Origin: Entamoeba invadens IP1
Taxonomy: Eukaryota > Evosea > Mastigamoebida > Endamoebidae
Assembly: GCF_000330505.1 (NCBI RefSeq)
Contig: NW_004440113.1
Location: 2,413 to 29,851 of the forward strand
Direction: 5' to 3'
Length of the DNA stretch: 27,439 nt
Shown: positions 8,913 to 18,132 of the stretch, piece by piece
Layout: every line of letters begins with the position of its first letter
How positions within the stretch are numbered: position 1 is the first letter of the stretch
Notes under the pieces: model-generated
What the model was told of the DNA's origin: nothing
What the model saw: the letters and a program-made list of their open reading frames with translations, nothing else
Databases searched by the model: none
Translations under genes and position numbers: made by a program

Positions 8913-10442
8913 TACTCACAAAATTTTTGTCTCATTTTTGTTTTTCTGGATTTTTTTTCGATTATCGAGTGCACCTTTAATCAACAAAATACACTTTTAT
9001 TTTTGGAAAAATGCTTTTACCAATTTTTTTTAGAATTGTGCAAAAAATACAGATTTAAAAATAAATCATATACATTTTATATTTAGAACTATTTTTTCAA
9101 TTCCCGATCATTTAAGTCTTCATGGTGTATTATTTAACTATAAAAAATGAAAAGTTATCCAAAATGAACAAAATAACACTGCGATTATTGATTGTTTTAA
9201 CCAACAGGCATAAACGCCTTTTTACCAAAAAGACAAAAAATACATTAAAATATTACAACTAAAAAACCCGGTTCTTAACAGAAATAATACACTATTGTCT
9301 AAAAAATAAAACCAAAACGGCAAAAAATACGACTATAACAGATATTTATGATGTATAGTAACGGGAAATATTTTTAGATGAAACTTGAATATATAAAAAA
9401 CCTCAATCTTAAAAATAATAAAATTATCTGTTAAATCGAAGTTTTGACGTTTTCTTTCTTTTCAGTGTATTAATAATAATAATATAAAGTATAATTTAAT
9501 TTTTTCAAAATAATAATTAAATATATAATAAATAATAGTACAACAATATCTAAAAATAAAAAAGAATATTAATAACACAAATATCCAAATAAAATAACTA
9601 TATAAAAATTAATAACAACTATTAATAAATAGTTAAATGAATTTACAAAAAATCACATTCAAAAAAAACTATTAATTTATATATTTTTTAATCATTAAAT
9701 ATAATTTTAAAAACTTATAGATAAATATTAATTGATTTAATTAACGAAAATGTTATAAATATAATATATTTAATTATAATAATTTAATTTATTATAATAT
9801 ATAAAAAATAAAAAATGTGTTAATTAAAAAAAAGATAATAATAAAACTAACTATTTATTGCTACATATTTTGAATCTTATATTGGTATTATTTTTATTTA
9901 ATGTGTTATTATTTTTAATACATTTTTATACTACTATTATTATATATGTGTTATTAAGTTTTAATTCAAATTATTGTTTATCACATTTAAATGGTATTAT
10001 TTATAATTTAGAAATTAAGTTTATTATTATATTGAAATTGATATTAAAAATTGATTTAAACCGAACCCGCCTTAAGAACAATTCAATTACAAACACTGAT
10101 TATTTTATACTTTTTAATTTAATTACTACTATAATTGAAAATTATGGGGTTTTATTTTGTTTAGCTAAGGACAATAAAACGGTGATATACGTATCAATAA
10201 TATAATTAATGAGCTTATAAACGTTGAATTTGAAATACATGTATATACTTAGTAAAGGAGAATGAAATTATCAAGTACCAAAGTATATAACAAAAAGAAA
10301 TAATTATATTAAAAGCATTTTTGTAAGTCATCATTGTGGTAATGATGTTATACTATTTGAATACCAACATTTGTATGATTCTAACGATTTAATTATGTGT
10401 TTATTGACTAACAGGTGATGATTATATTCAATTTTTCTAATG
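8913..10442. other. AT-rich gene-less stretch
   Basis: 8913-9470 is moderately AT-rich and may be the interior of the pogo-like element (GAGTGCACCTTTAATC near 8969 echoes the complement of 15960-15980). 9470-10030 is nearly pure A/T. A 115-codon open frame at 9858-10205 is all I, L, F, N and Y from A/T runs; I do not regard it as a gene. 10045-10160 is the second copy of the diverged repeat seen at 4380. Confidence 0.5.
10045..10160 (+). repeat. Diverged dispersed repeat, copy 2
   Basis: Matches 4380-4500 in the same orientation (TTAAACCGAACCCGCCTTAA; TTATGGGGTTTTAT). The flanks are too AT-rich for me to fix the boundaries of the family. Confidence 0.4.
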
Positions 10443-10879
10443 GCTGTTCGGCGACTTATGATATTACTGAGAAGTCGGCGCCTTTTTGAGTCCCTTTAAA
10501 AGTCGCCGACTTTTGAAGGGACTTCTTTAGTTCAAAAAGACTTCTTTTAGAACTAAATAACTATTAACTTCAATAAATTATATTATATTAATTATAGTCT
10601 CAAAAATGTGTAAAAACACAATAATTGTTATAATTTGTTATATTATAATCATATAAATATAATTTAAAAAATGATTTGAGAAGATATAATTGGGACGGTA
10701 TTTTTTCATTTCTTTTTTTAATAATAATTATATTAAATTTATATGGTTTATTTTTTGAATATCTTTTACATGATAAATAATATTTTGAATAGTTATTTAA
10801 CTAAATATTTAGGTCAGCGACTTTTAAGACCACTGAAAAGTCGGCGATTTTCAAAGGGACTATAAAGTCGCCGAACAGC
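10443..10879. mobile_element. 437-bp MITE with CGCCGA-rich ends
   Basis: The ends are inverted repeats GCTGTTCGGCGACTT (10443-10457) and its complement ending at 10879. Flanks TCTAATG (10436-10442) and TATAATG (10880-10886) agree in six of seven bases and may be a target duplication. The subterminal sequences contain several inverted copies of AAGTCGCCGACTT, such as GAAGTCGGCG and AGTCGCCGACTTTTG near 10471-10520 and AAAGTCGGCGATTTTC near 10840. These could fold or bind a transposase repeatedly. The interior is A/T with no gene. The superfamily is not certain; a 7-8 bp duplication would fit hAT-like elements. Confidence 0.65.
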
Positions 10880-11169
10880 TATAATGATATTTGTATCGTT
10901 TATTATGATACATTTTGAATAAAGTTTAGCAATTCAATAGTTATTATATAGTTTACTTTAAATAATTCTGACTTGATATAGTTAAAATAATTAATATTTA
11001 TTATAATTAATACTTTAAGTGTTCAAAAGAATTTTTATTACCAAAAATGTGGATTTTTAACACTTAAAAAGTATACAAAATGCGTTTTTGGGAAATGATT
11101 AATAATAACAAGATTATTCAAAATATGTTTTATGACAATTCAAATAAAATAGTAAAAAACTATAAAAAA

Positions 11170-11710
11170 ACAAGTCTTGGCTTAAAAAAAATAAATATGA
11201 ATAACATCGAAGCGGATACTTTTTTGTCTGCCTGATTTCACACATTCAAATAATGCGAAGAATATTCGCATTTGTTGCGTTCTTAACAATATTCTTAAAG
11301 TTATTATCTCTTCAAATCATCAGAACATCTAATTCTGCAACTTGTTGAGTTCTTAAAGTCGTGTTTGAATGAAACTCGAGACTCTTTTACTGTTTTTGTT
11401 CAATCATATCGGCAACACTATAGAATTTTGACTGTAAATTGTTGTTTGTTTCAACGTCAGGTTGTCTTTTATTTTGCCTGAGATCGCGTCCATACTAATA
11501 ATATCCGACATGTCATCAAACTGTAAAGCGGCTTTAGCAGCGTCAGACAATCTATTCATGTTGTCGTGGACTTTGTCCTCTGTATTTATTATGAGGCTTT
11601 CCATTGTATCGGCTTAGTCTTTTAAGCCTTAATCGGTTTATTCAAGTGGCTCACTTATCGGCTATGGTTCTAGCTGCTATTCTATGTCTCGATATTTTTC
11701 ACCTTGTATT
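11170..11710 (-). pseudogene. Decayed coiled-coil protein gene
   Basis: A continuous 66-codon frame runs from ATG 11604 (MESLIINTEDKVHDNMNRLS...) to 11404 and is clearly coding in character. In the same frame upstream, 11605-11700 reads as acidic, Gln-like coil (EKYRDIE, ISEPLE, GLKD) broken by five stops, all TAA or TAG, at 11677, 11662, 11638, 11629 and 11614. Downstream, another frame carries on (PDVETNNNLQSKFYSVADMI, EFHSNTTLRTQQVAELDVL, NFKNIVKNATNANILR) with TAA and TGA stops. Predicted structure is a heptad-rich coil without membrane segments. I do not recognise a family. The gene lies between a MITE and the hAT gene, on the opposite strand to the latter. Confidence 0.5.
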
Positions 11711-11958
11711 GTCAAAGCTTAATGAATTTTATGTATTATTAAAGTTTTTTATTACAACTATTATAAAAATATTTAATGCTATTATATTATTTTTTATAGT
11801 TAAATTATAGTAAATATAGCATATGTAGTATATTAATAGATTATTTTAAGTTCTATAACAAACAATCGTAAAAAACCTAAAAATAATTGAAAAATAGAAC
11901 TCAAAAAACAAAAAATGGAACTTATACACAACAACGTTAAATTTGAATTTTGTGAATT

Positions 11959-13272
11959 TTGGTTTTTAAGGGGTTTTTAAAAGCAAAAGAAAATGGTTTT
12001 GAAACAAAGTTTTATTGTTTTACCCACAATAAATGGTATGCACCCGGTTCGCTATACCGCCATTATTCGACCCATAGCTTTAAATTTCCCAAAAATTTGG
12101 CCGATAACGATCCCAATTTGGATTTAATTAAAAAACAATATTCAAATTTTTTAATTACTGGAAATAAAACAACAATTCAAAATTCGTTTGTTAAAATTAG
12201 TTGTATATTAGACAAAGATGAGTTGGTTAAAAAATTGAAACTTAAAAACCACCCACCACCTCCCCCCAAAAGACCAAGAAGAAACACAACAACAAATATT
12301 GATACGTTTACAATAACAAGTAAAAATGGCACATTTGAACAAAGTGAACAATCAATGCAAATGGAAGATGCGAATATACAAAACGCAATACCTTCTGCTT
12401 TTGTTCCTGTTCAATGTCTTCCATCATTTTTCAGTGTTGAGAACAATATCAGTAACACATTTGGAAGAACTACAATGATGTTAGAAAATGAAAAAGAAGA
12501 GTCACAGAGGAGTGGAGGAATAGAAAGTAATGGGAATCTAAAGGGTATCCGACCGCATGACGCAGTGGAGAAGAGTGGGAACTTAACCACTCCTGCTTTC
12601 GTTCCTGTTCCAGATTTGCCATTTACTTTCGAAACTCCCAACCCTCTTAGAAATCGAGCAATGCAAAAACACCAGATCCAAAACGAACGTGTTATCTTCG
12701 GACAATCAGTCATACAAAGTGTACAAGAACAAGTACAAACACCATCCAATAAAACTATTGAAAACAACCCAATCACAAATACTTTACTACAACAAAGGGA
12801 TTATAACAACTTCAACGATCATAAAACTTTTTCATCTGACACTGAAAATATGTCATTAGAACAAAACTCAGACGAAGAAAGTGATAGTGAATTTGAAGAT
12901 ACAAATAATGATTATATTGTTCAAAATGAAAATGAGGAAAATGAGGAAAGAGAAGATGAAAAAACGATAAAAAATAAAACCGACATATTCAACAACAACT
13001 TCTTCAATGAAATCACAAAGAAAAGTTTAAACAAATGGAACAAAAAGTTGTTATTTTTCAACATTAGAGAGTTTGTTGCAGAGAGTGGAAGTACATCAAA
13101 ACAACTCTTTTTCGTTTTGTGTGATTATTTGTTTAATAAATATGAAACAATGGAAAAATTAAGAGACGAAAGAAGAACAGCAAAAGGAAAAAACAAACCA
13201 AAAAGAAAATCATCACTCCATGTATTGAAAAAAGATGATATTAACCTTTATGATTTCATCGACTTTCATTGA
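11959..13272 (+). CDS. hAT transposase 1, N-terminal open frame
   Basis: A 437-codon open piece of the broken transposase gene; it begins on a non-ATG codon because the true start (11915) is in another frame. Residues about 16-42 (FYCFTHNKWY...YRHYSTH) look like a degenerate zinc finger. Residues about 98-110 are PPPPPKRPRRN, a proline run plus a likely nuclear localisation signal. A module of the form AFVPVxxLPxxF occurs twice (about residues 147 and 213), an internal duplication. Residues about 295-340 are acidic (EQNSDEESDSEFED...). The last 100 residues are basic (KGKNKPKRKSS). The catalytic core lies downstream in other frames. Confidence 0.7.
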   Translation: MVFKGFLKAKENGFETKFYCFTHNKWYAPGSLYRHYSTHSFKFPKNLADNDPNLDLIKKQYSNFLITGNKTTIQNSFVKISCILDKDELVKKLKLKNHPPPPPKRPRRNTTTNIDTFTITSKNGTFEQSEQSMQMEDANIQNAIPSAFVPVQCLPSFFSVENNISNTFGRTTMMLENEKEESQRSGGIESNGNLKGIRPHDAVEKSGNLTTPAFVPVPDLPFTFETPNPLRNRAMQKHQIQNERVIFGQSVIQSVQEQVQTPSNKTIENNPITNTLLQQRDYNNFNDHKTFSSDTENMSLEQNSDEESDSEFEDTNNDYIVQNENEENEEREDEKTIKNKTDIFNNNFFNEITKKSLNKWNKKLLFFNIREFVAESGSTSKQLFFVLCDYLFNKYETMEKLRDERRTAKGKNKPKRKSSLHVLKKDDINLYDFIDFH

Positions 13273-13906
13273 TCTGAATTATTCAGAGTCTCAAATGAAC
13301 GGAGTTGCAGATGTTCTTAAGTATTATCAAAGATTGGTTTTTTGTATGAATCCCGAAAATTTCGAAAAGGTGTCAATAAGTCCTTCTACTGTTCGTAAAA
13401 TAATGAATGAATACAACGAAATGCGCAGAAAAAGAGATCTCAAAGAAGTCAGAAAAGGAATATGCGCAACGATTGAAATTGATTCTTTGTCTAAAAAAGG
13501 TCAAGATATTATGGGTGTTTTAATGCGTTATTCAACTGGTGAAGTGATTAAATGTTGTCCACTTTTCCTAGAAAAATACAATCATTCAAAAAGTGGAGTA
13601 GCAATGGCCAATTAATTATTCACAAGATTATTAAATATAGAATTTCCAATTCACTTAATCATTTCTTTGGTGTTCGATTCAACAAGTTCTAATACATCTA
13701 AAAACGTTGGTCTATTTGTTGAATTTTACAATCTGGTCAAAAAAGCAAAACTCAAAACCATTGAAGGAAGCATAGTGTCTCGAACTTTAAAAAGTGTTAG
13801 TTGTTTTGGACACAGAGTAAATTTAATTGCGGAAGACAGCAACCGAATGGATCAGACTGCAATTAGACTGCTTTTGTTACTTATTTCTGTCAAAGTGATA
13901 CTCTGA
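13235..13906 (+). pseudogene. hAT transposase 1, catalytic core pieces
   Basis: One reading frame interrupted by a single in-frame TAA (13613-13615), sitting where a residue between MAN and LFTRLL should be. The first Asp is in IEIDSLSKKGQ (codon 83 from 13235) and the second in VFDSTSSNTSKN (just after 13667). CFGHRVNLIAEDSNR matches the conserved C..HxLNL block of hAT enzymes. The frame is then lost near 13880, and the continuation (TYFCQSDTLKRFYLFREYE, then TRWLEIV) is in the next frame. Confidence 0.75.
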
Positions 13907-14195
13907 AAAGATTTTATTTGTTTAGAGAGTATGAAACTCCTCCACTTAGTGTGGCATCAAGGACTCGATGGCTTGAGATTGTAAAAAATATCAGAGATAT
14001 CGAAGAAAATTATGGTCTGATTTTTGTTATATCAACAACAACCAAAAGCACACAGTGATATGATTGCATACATGAAAAAGATCTTTGTTAAAAAACAAAT
14101 CTTTACACAATAATAGAAACATTTGAATTGGATAAAGATAAAACACTTATGAATTTCAAAGCTTTGCACGATGTTCTGTATCTTGTGAAAAGTCT

Positions 14196-14966
14196 TTGCA
14201 CTGTATTCCAAGAAAAAAAATCATTTATATTGTATTTTGGGAGCGAGTTCAATTATTCCGAATGTATCTGATCAATGTTTTGAATAATGTGCGAAAAAGT
14301 GATTATTCGGATTTGTATTTCTTGGGTAATGACTCGAATTGTAACACCCCAAACACTGAAGTTGACTTGGATTTTTTACAGTGTTTATTACAAACTGTTA
14401 TTCAATCTTTTGATATCAGATTCAACACGATTTCATCTTCTGAAGATATCAGACAATTTGTTGATGTTTTGAAAAAGTGTTCCAATTTGCCAGATTATTT
14501 GGTTAACAGTACAAATAATTCAATGGATGATGATGAAAACAGAATCGGGATTGATAGTGAAGATGTTGTTGAAACCACTTCTGAAGAAATTGAAGAAGTT
14601 GAACATTGTATTGACGAGAATGAAGTGAACAATATCCTCGGTGAAATGTTCGGAGAATTACCAAAGAATGATATTGAACTAATCAATGGTAATAATTTAA
14701 TAGGAATTGATAATACCGACTTTAACATCGAAGGGCTCATGTACATGTTTTACAAACCAGATGAAATTATCAATAAATTTTCCGATGACACACTTGAAGA
14801 AAAAAGTGACTTTACAATACCCAAAGGATTTGAAGATACTAAAGAAGAACTTGAAAAATTGGAATCTCTTATTGAAAGTAATTTGGATTTGATAAAATCA
14901 GAATCAAAAGGGAATTACTTAAGGTCAAAATTTGACATTGAATTGATCAAAAAACAGGATATGTAA
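14196..14966 (+). pseudogene. hAT transposase 1, acidic insertion domain piece
   Basis: A long open frame rich in Asp, Glu, Asn and Ile (for example EDVVETTSEEIEEVEHCIDE), corresponding to the variable insertion before the C-terminal domain of hAT enzymes. Its real beginning is at about codon 25; the preceding part belongs to the frame with TLMNFKALHDVLYLVKSLCT, which ends in TGA near 14272. It stops at TAA 14964, 15 bp before the dimerisation-domain frame. Confidence 0.6.
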
Positions 14967-14980
14967 GAAGTTATAACCTT

Positions 14981-15208
14981 TTGGATGTTTATCCTTTTAT
15001 GGAGAAGAAAGATTATCCAAAACTTGTAGAAATAGTAAATATTTTACTTACTACTTTTTCTACTTCGGTTTCTGTTGAAAGATTTTTTTCACAAGTGAAA
15101 CATGCTCTTCATTTGAATTTGGATATTGATGGTGTATTTGCAAAACTATATTACCGTAATTTGAATCACAAAATGATTTTTGATTTCAAAACCAATTTCG
15201 ACAATTGA
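14981..15208 (+). pseudogene. hAT transposase 1, C-terminal dimerisation domain
   Basis: 75 codons containing KLVEIVNILLTTFSTSVSVE and then RFFSQVKHALHLNLD. The E in SVERFFS is the third acidic catalytic residue of hAT enzymes, and the block is the family's C-terminal dimerisation signature. It ends at TGA 15206-15208 in the normal position for the family. Confidence 0.8.
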
Positions 15209-15461
15209 TATGAAACACCTCAATAAATTAAATTTTATTTATATTTTTATTGTTTGAAATAGATATATATCTAATAATATATTTTATTTTATTTGAATAA
15301 TTATTTGTAATAATTATTAACACAATGAATGATTATTATAATAATCGTTTAAATTATAATTACTATATTATAATTTGTTAATTATTATTAATTCTGAATG
15401 TTTAATTATTATTGTTAATTTTTTTAAATAAATATATTTTTAATTTATTTCACTATTTAAT

Positions 15462-15521
15462 TATGTTTGTTTAATTATATTTAACACAAAATTAATAATA
15501 ATAATAATTATAATAATAATA

Positions 15522-15592
<71 letters not shown>

Positions 15593-15640
15593 AAGACAAA
15601 TTAAAATTAATTTTGTTGTTAACTTAATTAAACAAACATA
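15462..15640. repeat. Inverted repeat enclosing a (TTA)n microsatellite
   Basis: The left arm 15462-15496 (TATGTTTGTTTAATTATATT...) pairs with the right arm 15606-15640 (complement TATGTTTGTTTAATTAAGTT...). Most bases match. Between them (TAA)n turns into (TTA)n, and a (TTA)n run of roughly 70 bp spans 15521-15591. The unit could fold into a long snap-back. Translation gives only poly-Ile, so it is not a gene. Confidence 0.7.
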
Positions 15641-16009
15641 TAATATAATATATTTATTTACAATATATATTTTTTTTAATTGATATATGATTATTTGATA
15701 TGTAATATAAATATAACTAAACACTTTTTTGAAACAAATATATTTATAAGTTTTATAATATTATTTTAATAACAAACTTATCAATTTGAAAAGATAAAAA
15801 TAGTTATTTTTTCTTCCAAGGTTTTATTTTTAAATTTGGCATTTTGAACAAAACAATAACCAAAAAGTGAAAGATTTATATTATTTCTTGGTAACATTTA
15901 TTATTTTATAAAAACACCTCCAATTTTAGATTATTGATTTAAAGAAAAATAAGTTGGTAAAGGGAAATGCACTTTTGGGCAAAAAAGCTTGAAAAAAGAC
16001 TGGGTTTTT
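15641..16009. other. AT-rich stretch
   Basis: No gene seen. The right part (15955-16009: AAATGCACTTTTGGGC, then AAAGACTGGGTTTTT) is probably subterminal sequence of the pogo-like element whose terminal repeat starts at 16010. Confidence 0.5.
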
Positions 16010-16060
16010 AAAAATGCAAAAGCTACGGAGTATGATTTAAGACAAATAGACGCCTTTGAC

Positions 16061-16960
16061 CAGAGTGTCCAAAAAACGTCTAAGTCCCAAGTTAAGGAAA
16101 GGTCAAAAAAAATGTTTTGAAATAATTGATTTTTTTTCTTTTTGGTTTAATTTATTTTTATGAATGAAAATCTATGATGGCTTGGTAAACAATTAATAAA
16201 TATGTTATTTAAAACAATAAAATTGTACTTAAACAACTTAATTAACAAAAAATAACACTGTTAAGTGTCGTTTTTGTGTGTATGAGTGCGTCAATTATAT
16301 CGACCCTGTTTAAAAAGACTGGGTCGATTATATATATAAAGGCGAGTCGTCTTGCCTTCATATATACGTAACTAATGTTATTATTTAAAATCGATTCTCG
16401 GTATTTTGAAATGAGTAGAAACGAGACTCATTTTAACCTAGAATTTGAGTCTCATTTGTTCAGGAAGTATTCTTTTAATTTTTTAGATTATTATGTGTGT
16501 TTTACATTTTTTTGTTCTTGTAGAGAACAGTAAAATAACGGGAAATTTGATAAATTACAAATCTGGTTTTAATGATAGTTCTAACTTTTCTCTTAAATTT
16601 TATCAATAAAATATTATATTTTTGATTTATTTGCTTAGATTTTTGGGAAATTTCGTAAATGTGTTCATTTTTTTACATGTTTTATTATTGTTTTTGTGAA
16701 TTGAATAATGTGCTTGAAATTGCTAAAGTTTTCAATTTTATAATCAAATAATTAATAGTGTTTAATTTAATTTTTCGGGAAAAAAATAAGAAAAATTTAT
16801 GTTCAATTTGATTGTAAATTTTCGGGATAAATTAATGTTATTTTTGTCTCCTTTAAAATTCAATTATTTTTTGATCAAATCGATCAAAAATCCAATTTTT
16901 TGTTATTTTTACTCCAAAATCCTTAACTTGGGACTTAAGTGCATTTTTTTGGACACTCTG
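16061..16960. mobile_element. 900-bp non-autonomous element nested in a pogo-like terminal repeat
   Basis: The ends are CAGAGTGTCCAAAAAA...AAGTCCCAAGTTAAGG at 16061 and their imperfect complement ending GGACACTCTG at 16960. The 7-bp direct repeat CTTTGAC flanks it (16054-16060 and 16961-16967). Removing the element and one copy of the repeat gives GACGCCTTTGACTGTA, matching the end of the MITE at 27287 except for one base, which supports the boundaries. There is no coding capacity. The 7-bp duplication is unusual and does not settle the superfamily. The interior holds two adjacent stem-loops near 16300-16365. Confidence 0.8.
16299..16364. repeat. Two adjacent stem-loops
   Basis: ATCGACCC (16299-16306) pairs with GGGTCGAT (16321-16328). 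TATATAAAGGC (16333-16343) pairs with GCCTTCATATA (16354-16364) with one mismatch. They lie inside the 900-bp element. They may be a structured transcript or transposase-binding sites; they do not form a tRNA. Confidence 0.4.
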
Positions 16961-17149
16961 CTTTGACTGTATTTTTATTATATTTTTATAATTTATTATC
17001 CACTTTTTTAATATTAACAAAAAAAGGCTTTTTCCACCATTTTTAGAAATAGACTTTATTTACTATTTGATATAATATGCAAATTAAATTTATAGTAAAT
17101 AGGAATTTTAGAAAATATTTAGTCTGGTTCCCGAATTGAAAAAAATGAA

Positions 17150-17923
17150 ATGCCGGAAATTCACATTTCACAGACAAGTAGAGAGTCTAATGTCATCAAC
17201 GCACTTATCTTCTTTGATTCACTGGAAAGTGTTCGCACAGCTGAACTTATGACTGGAGTGTTACTCTATCACGAACGAGTCGATATTAAACCGACTACTC
17301 TTTTACACCTCCCTGATGAAAAGATCTATTCATTCCTTGTAACTCCACAACAAAACAATAATCCACAGAATGGACAAACAAAGACATCTGTTGTAGCTTC
17401 TTTGATTGCACATGGGTATGTCGTGGCACAAGATACATAAAAAACAGTCGAATTTGATAAAACGCAACATTACATCATCGATAAAAAGTGGTGCTGGAAA
17501 AGTGAAAAACGTCGCAATGGATGTCGACGAGGAACTCCATCTGACAGAGTACTTAACCTTTGGAACTGTGATGGTGTGGAGTTGTTTTACTGCCGCAGAT
17601 GATAAATTCAAAATCACCACAAAAGTTTATAACACCCTTGAGAATATCGATAATGCTCTTGGCGTTTCGGATAAATGGAAGAGCGTGAAAAATAGTGCCG
17701 AGAATAGGTAAGCCGCGGTTTCAAATTCAACACCATTCAATGCCGAGAGATCGGTGTGTTCAGACTTCTCAATGGATGTGACCAATTCAATCGATAAATT
17801 GAAAGAAACAACTGACGTGGAAAACAAAGAACAAAAAGAAGAACAAAGCAGTCAACACAAATAAACGAAGAGGACAAAACAAGTCCAGAAATTAATGACG
17901 ATATATCCCATTACCTCATATAA
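17150..17923 (+). pseudogene. Vip1/BPA1-like RRM protein, broken
   Basis: The first open frame (ATG 17150 to TAA 17438) contains the end of an RNA-recognition motif (ALIFFDSLESVRTAELMTG then LLYHERVDIKPTT) followed by a linker and SLIAHGYVVAQDT. This matches the family pattern in which an RRM is followed by a helical tail starting GYxLGKDA. The tail resumes in the next frame (SSIKSGAGKVKNVAMDVDEE, ADDKFKITTKVYNTLENIDN). It is interrupted by TAA 17709 and finishes after another slip near 17850 as INEEDKTSPEINDDISHYL ending at TAA 17921-17923. Two stops and two frameshifts make it a pseudogene. The family occurs in fungi and plants as RRM proteins of regulatory or membrane-trafficking role. The RRM N-terminus appears to be missing. 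The next gene, TBP, converges on it. Confidence 0.6.
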
Positions 17924-18132
17924 GTGTATTTACCATTAATTTTACTATAAATGTATTATAGTTTTTTTATAATATATTTTATAGCCATTTTAATATTAAA
18001 AGAAGATTAAAAAGAATCATTCGTAAACTAAAAAAATGGTAAAGTTGAGATGAACTAATAATGCACTAAAAATGAACTGAAAAATTTATTTTTGTTTCGA
18101 AACAAAAAGGAATATTAATTATAGATAGTATA

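Larger units (their letters stand above)
11915..15208 (+). pseudogene. hAT-family transposase gene 1, multiply frameshifted
   Basis: A cut-and-paste DNA transposase read in pieces. It runs from ATG 11915 (MELIHNNVKFEF) through a frameshift near 11958 into the long frame 11959-13272. Another slip near 13270 leads to 13235-13615 with the first catalytic Asp (ATIEIDSLSKKGQDIMGV). An in-frame TAA at 13613 precedes 13667-13906 with the second Asp (VFDSTSSNTSKN) and the conserved CFGHRVNLI. Next come SRTRWLEIVKNI (about 13960) and TIIETFELDKDKTLMNFK (about 14107). The acidic frame 14196-14966 follows, then the C-terminal dimerisation domain at 14981-15208 (TTFSTSVSVERFFSQVK). The order and spacing fit a hAT enzyme. 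At least five lesions make it inactive. I could not identify terminal repeats, so the element's ends are unknown. Confidence 0.85.
8888..16969. mobile_element. Composite pogo-like element with nested insertions (tentative)
   Basis: A perfect 25-bp inverted repeat (CATACTCCGTAGCTTTTGCA plus TTTTT) lies at 8888-8912 and, inverted, at 16010-16034. The right side continues outward into GACAAATAGACGCCTTTGAC, is split by the 900-bp element at 16061-16960, and resumes to end ...CTTTGACTG at 16969, followed by TA 16970-16971. This is the same end as the MITE at 27068-27287. The left outer end has been replaced by, or fused with, the truncated MITE copy at 8657. No mariner or pogo transposase is visible between the repeats; the span instead holds other elements and a hAT gene. 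It may therefore be one composite element or two separate element ends. Confidence 0.45.

Noticed and set aside
9858..10205. 115-codon open frame
   Set aside because: Composition is dominated by I, L, F, N and Y from A/T runs and it overlaps a diverged repeat; no domain or second line of support.
12411..12776. 121-codon minus-strand frame
   Set aside because: It lies wholly opposite the hAT transposase 1 N-terminal frame, whose composition and motifs are far more protein-like.
15461..15724. Long isoleucine-repeat open frame
   Set aside because: It is a translation of the (TTA)n microsatellite and flanking A/T; it has no protein character.
16291..16370. tRNA or small structured RNA gene
   Set aside because: Two hairpins are present but there is no acceptor stem, T-loop or anticodon arrangement, and they lie inside a transposon.
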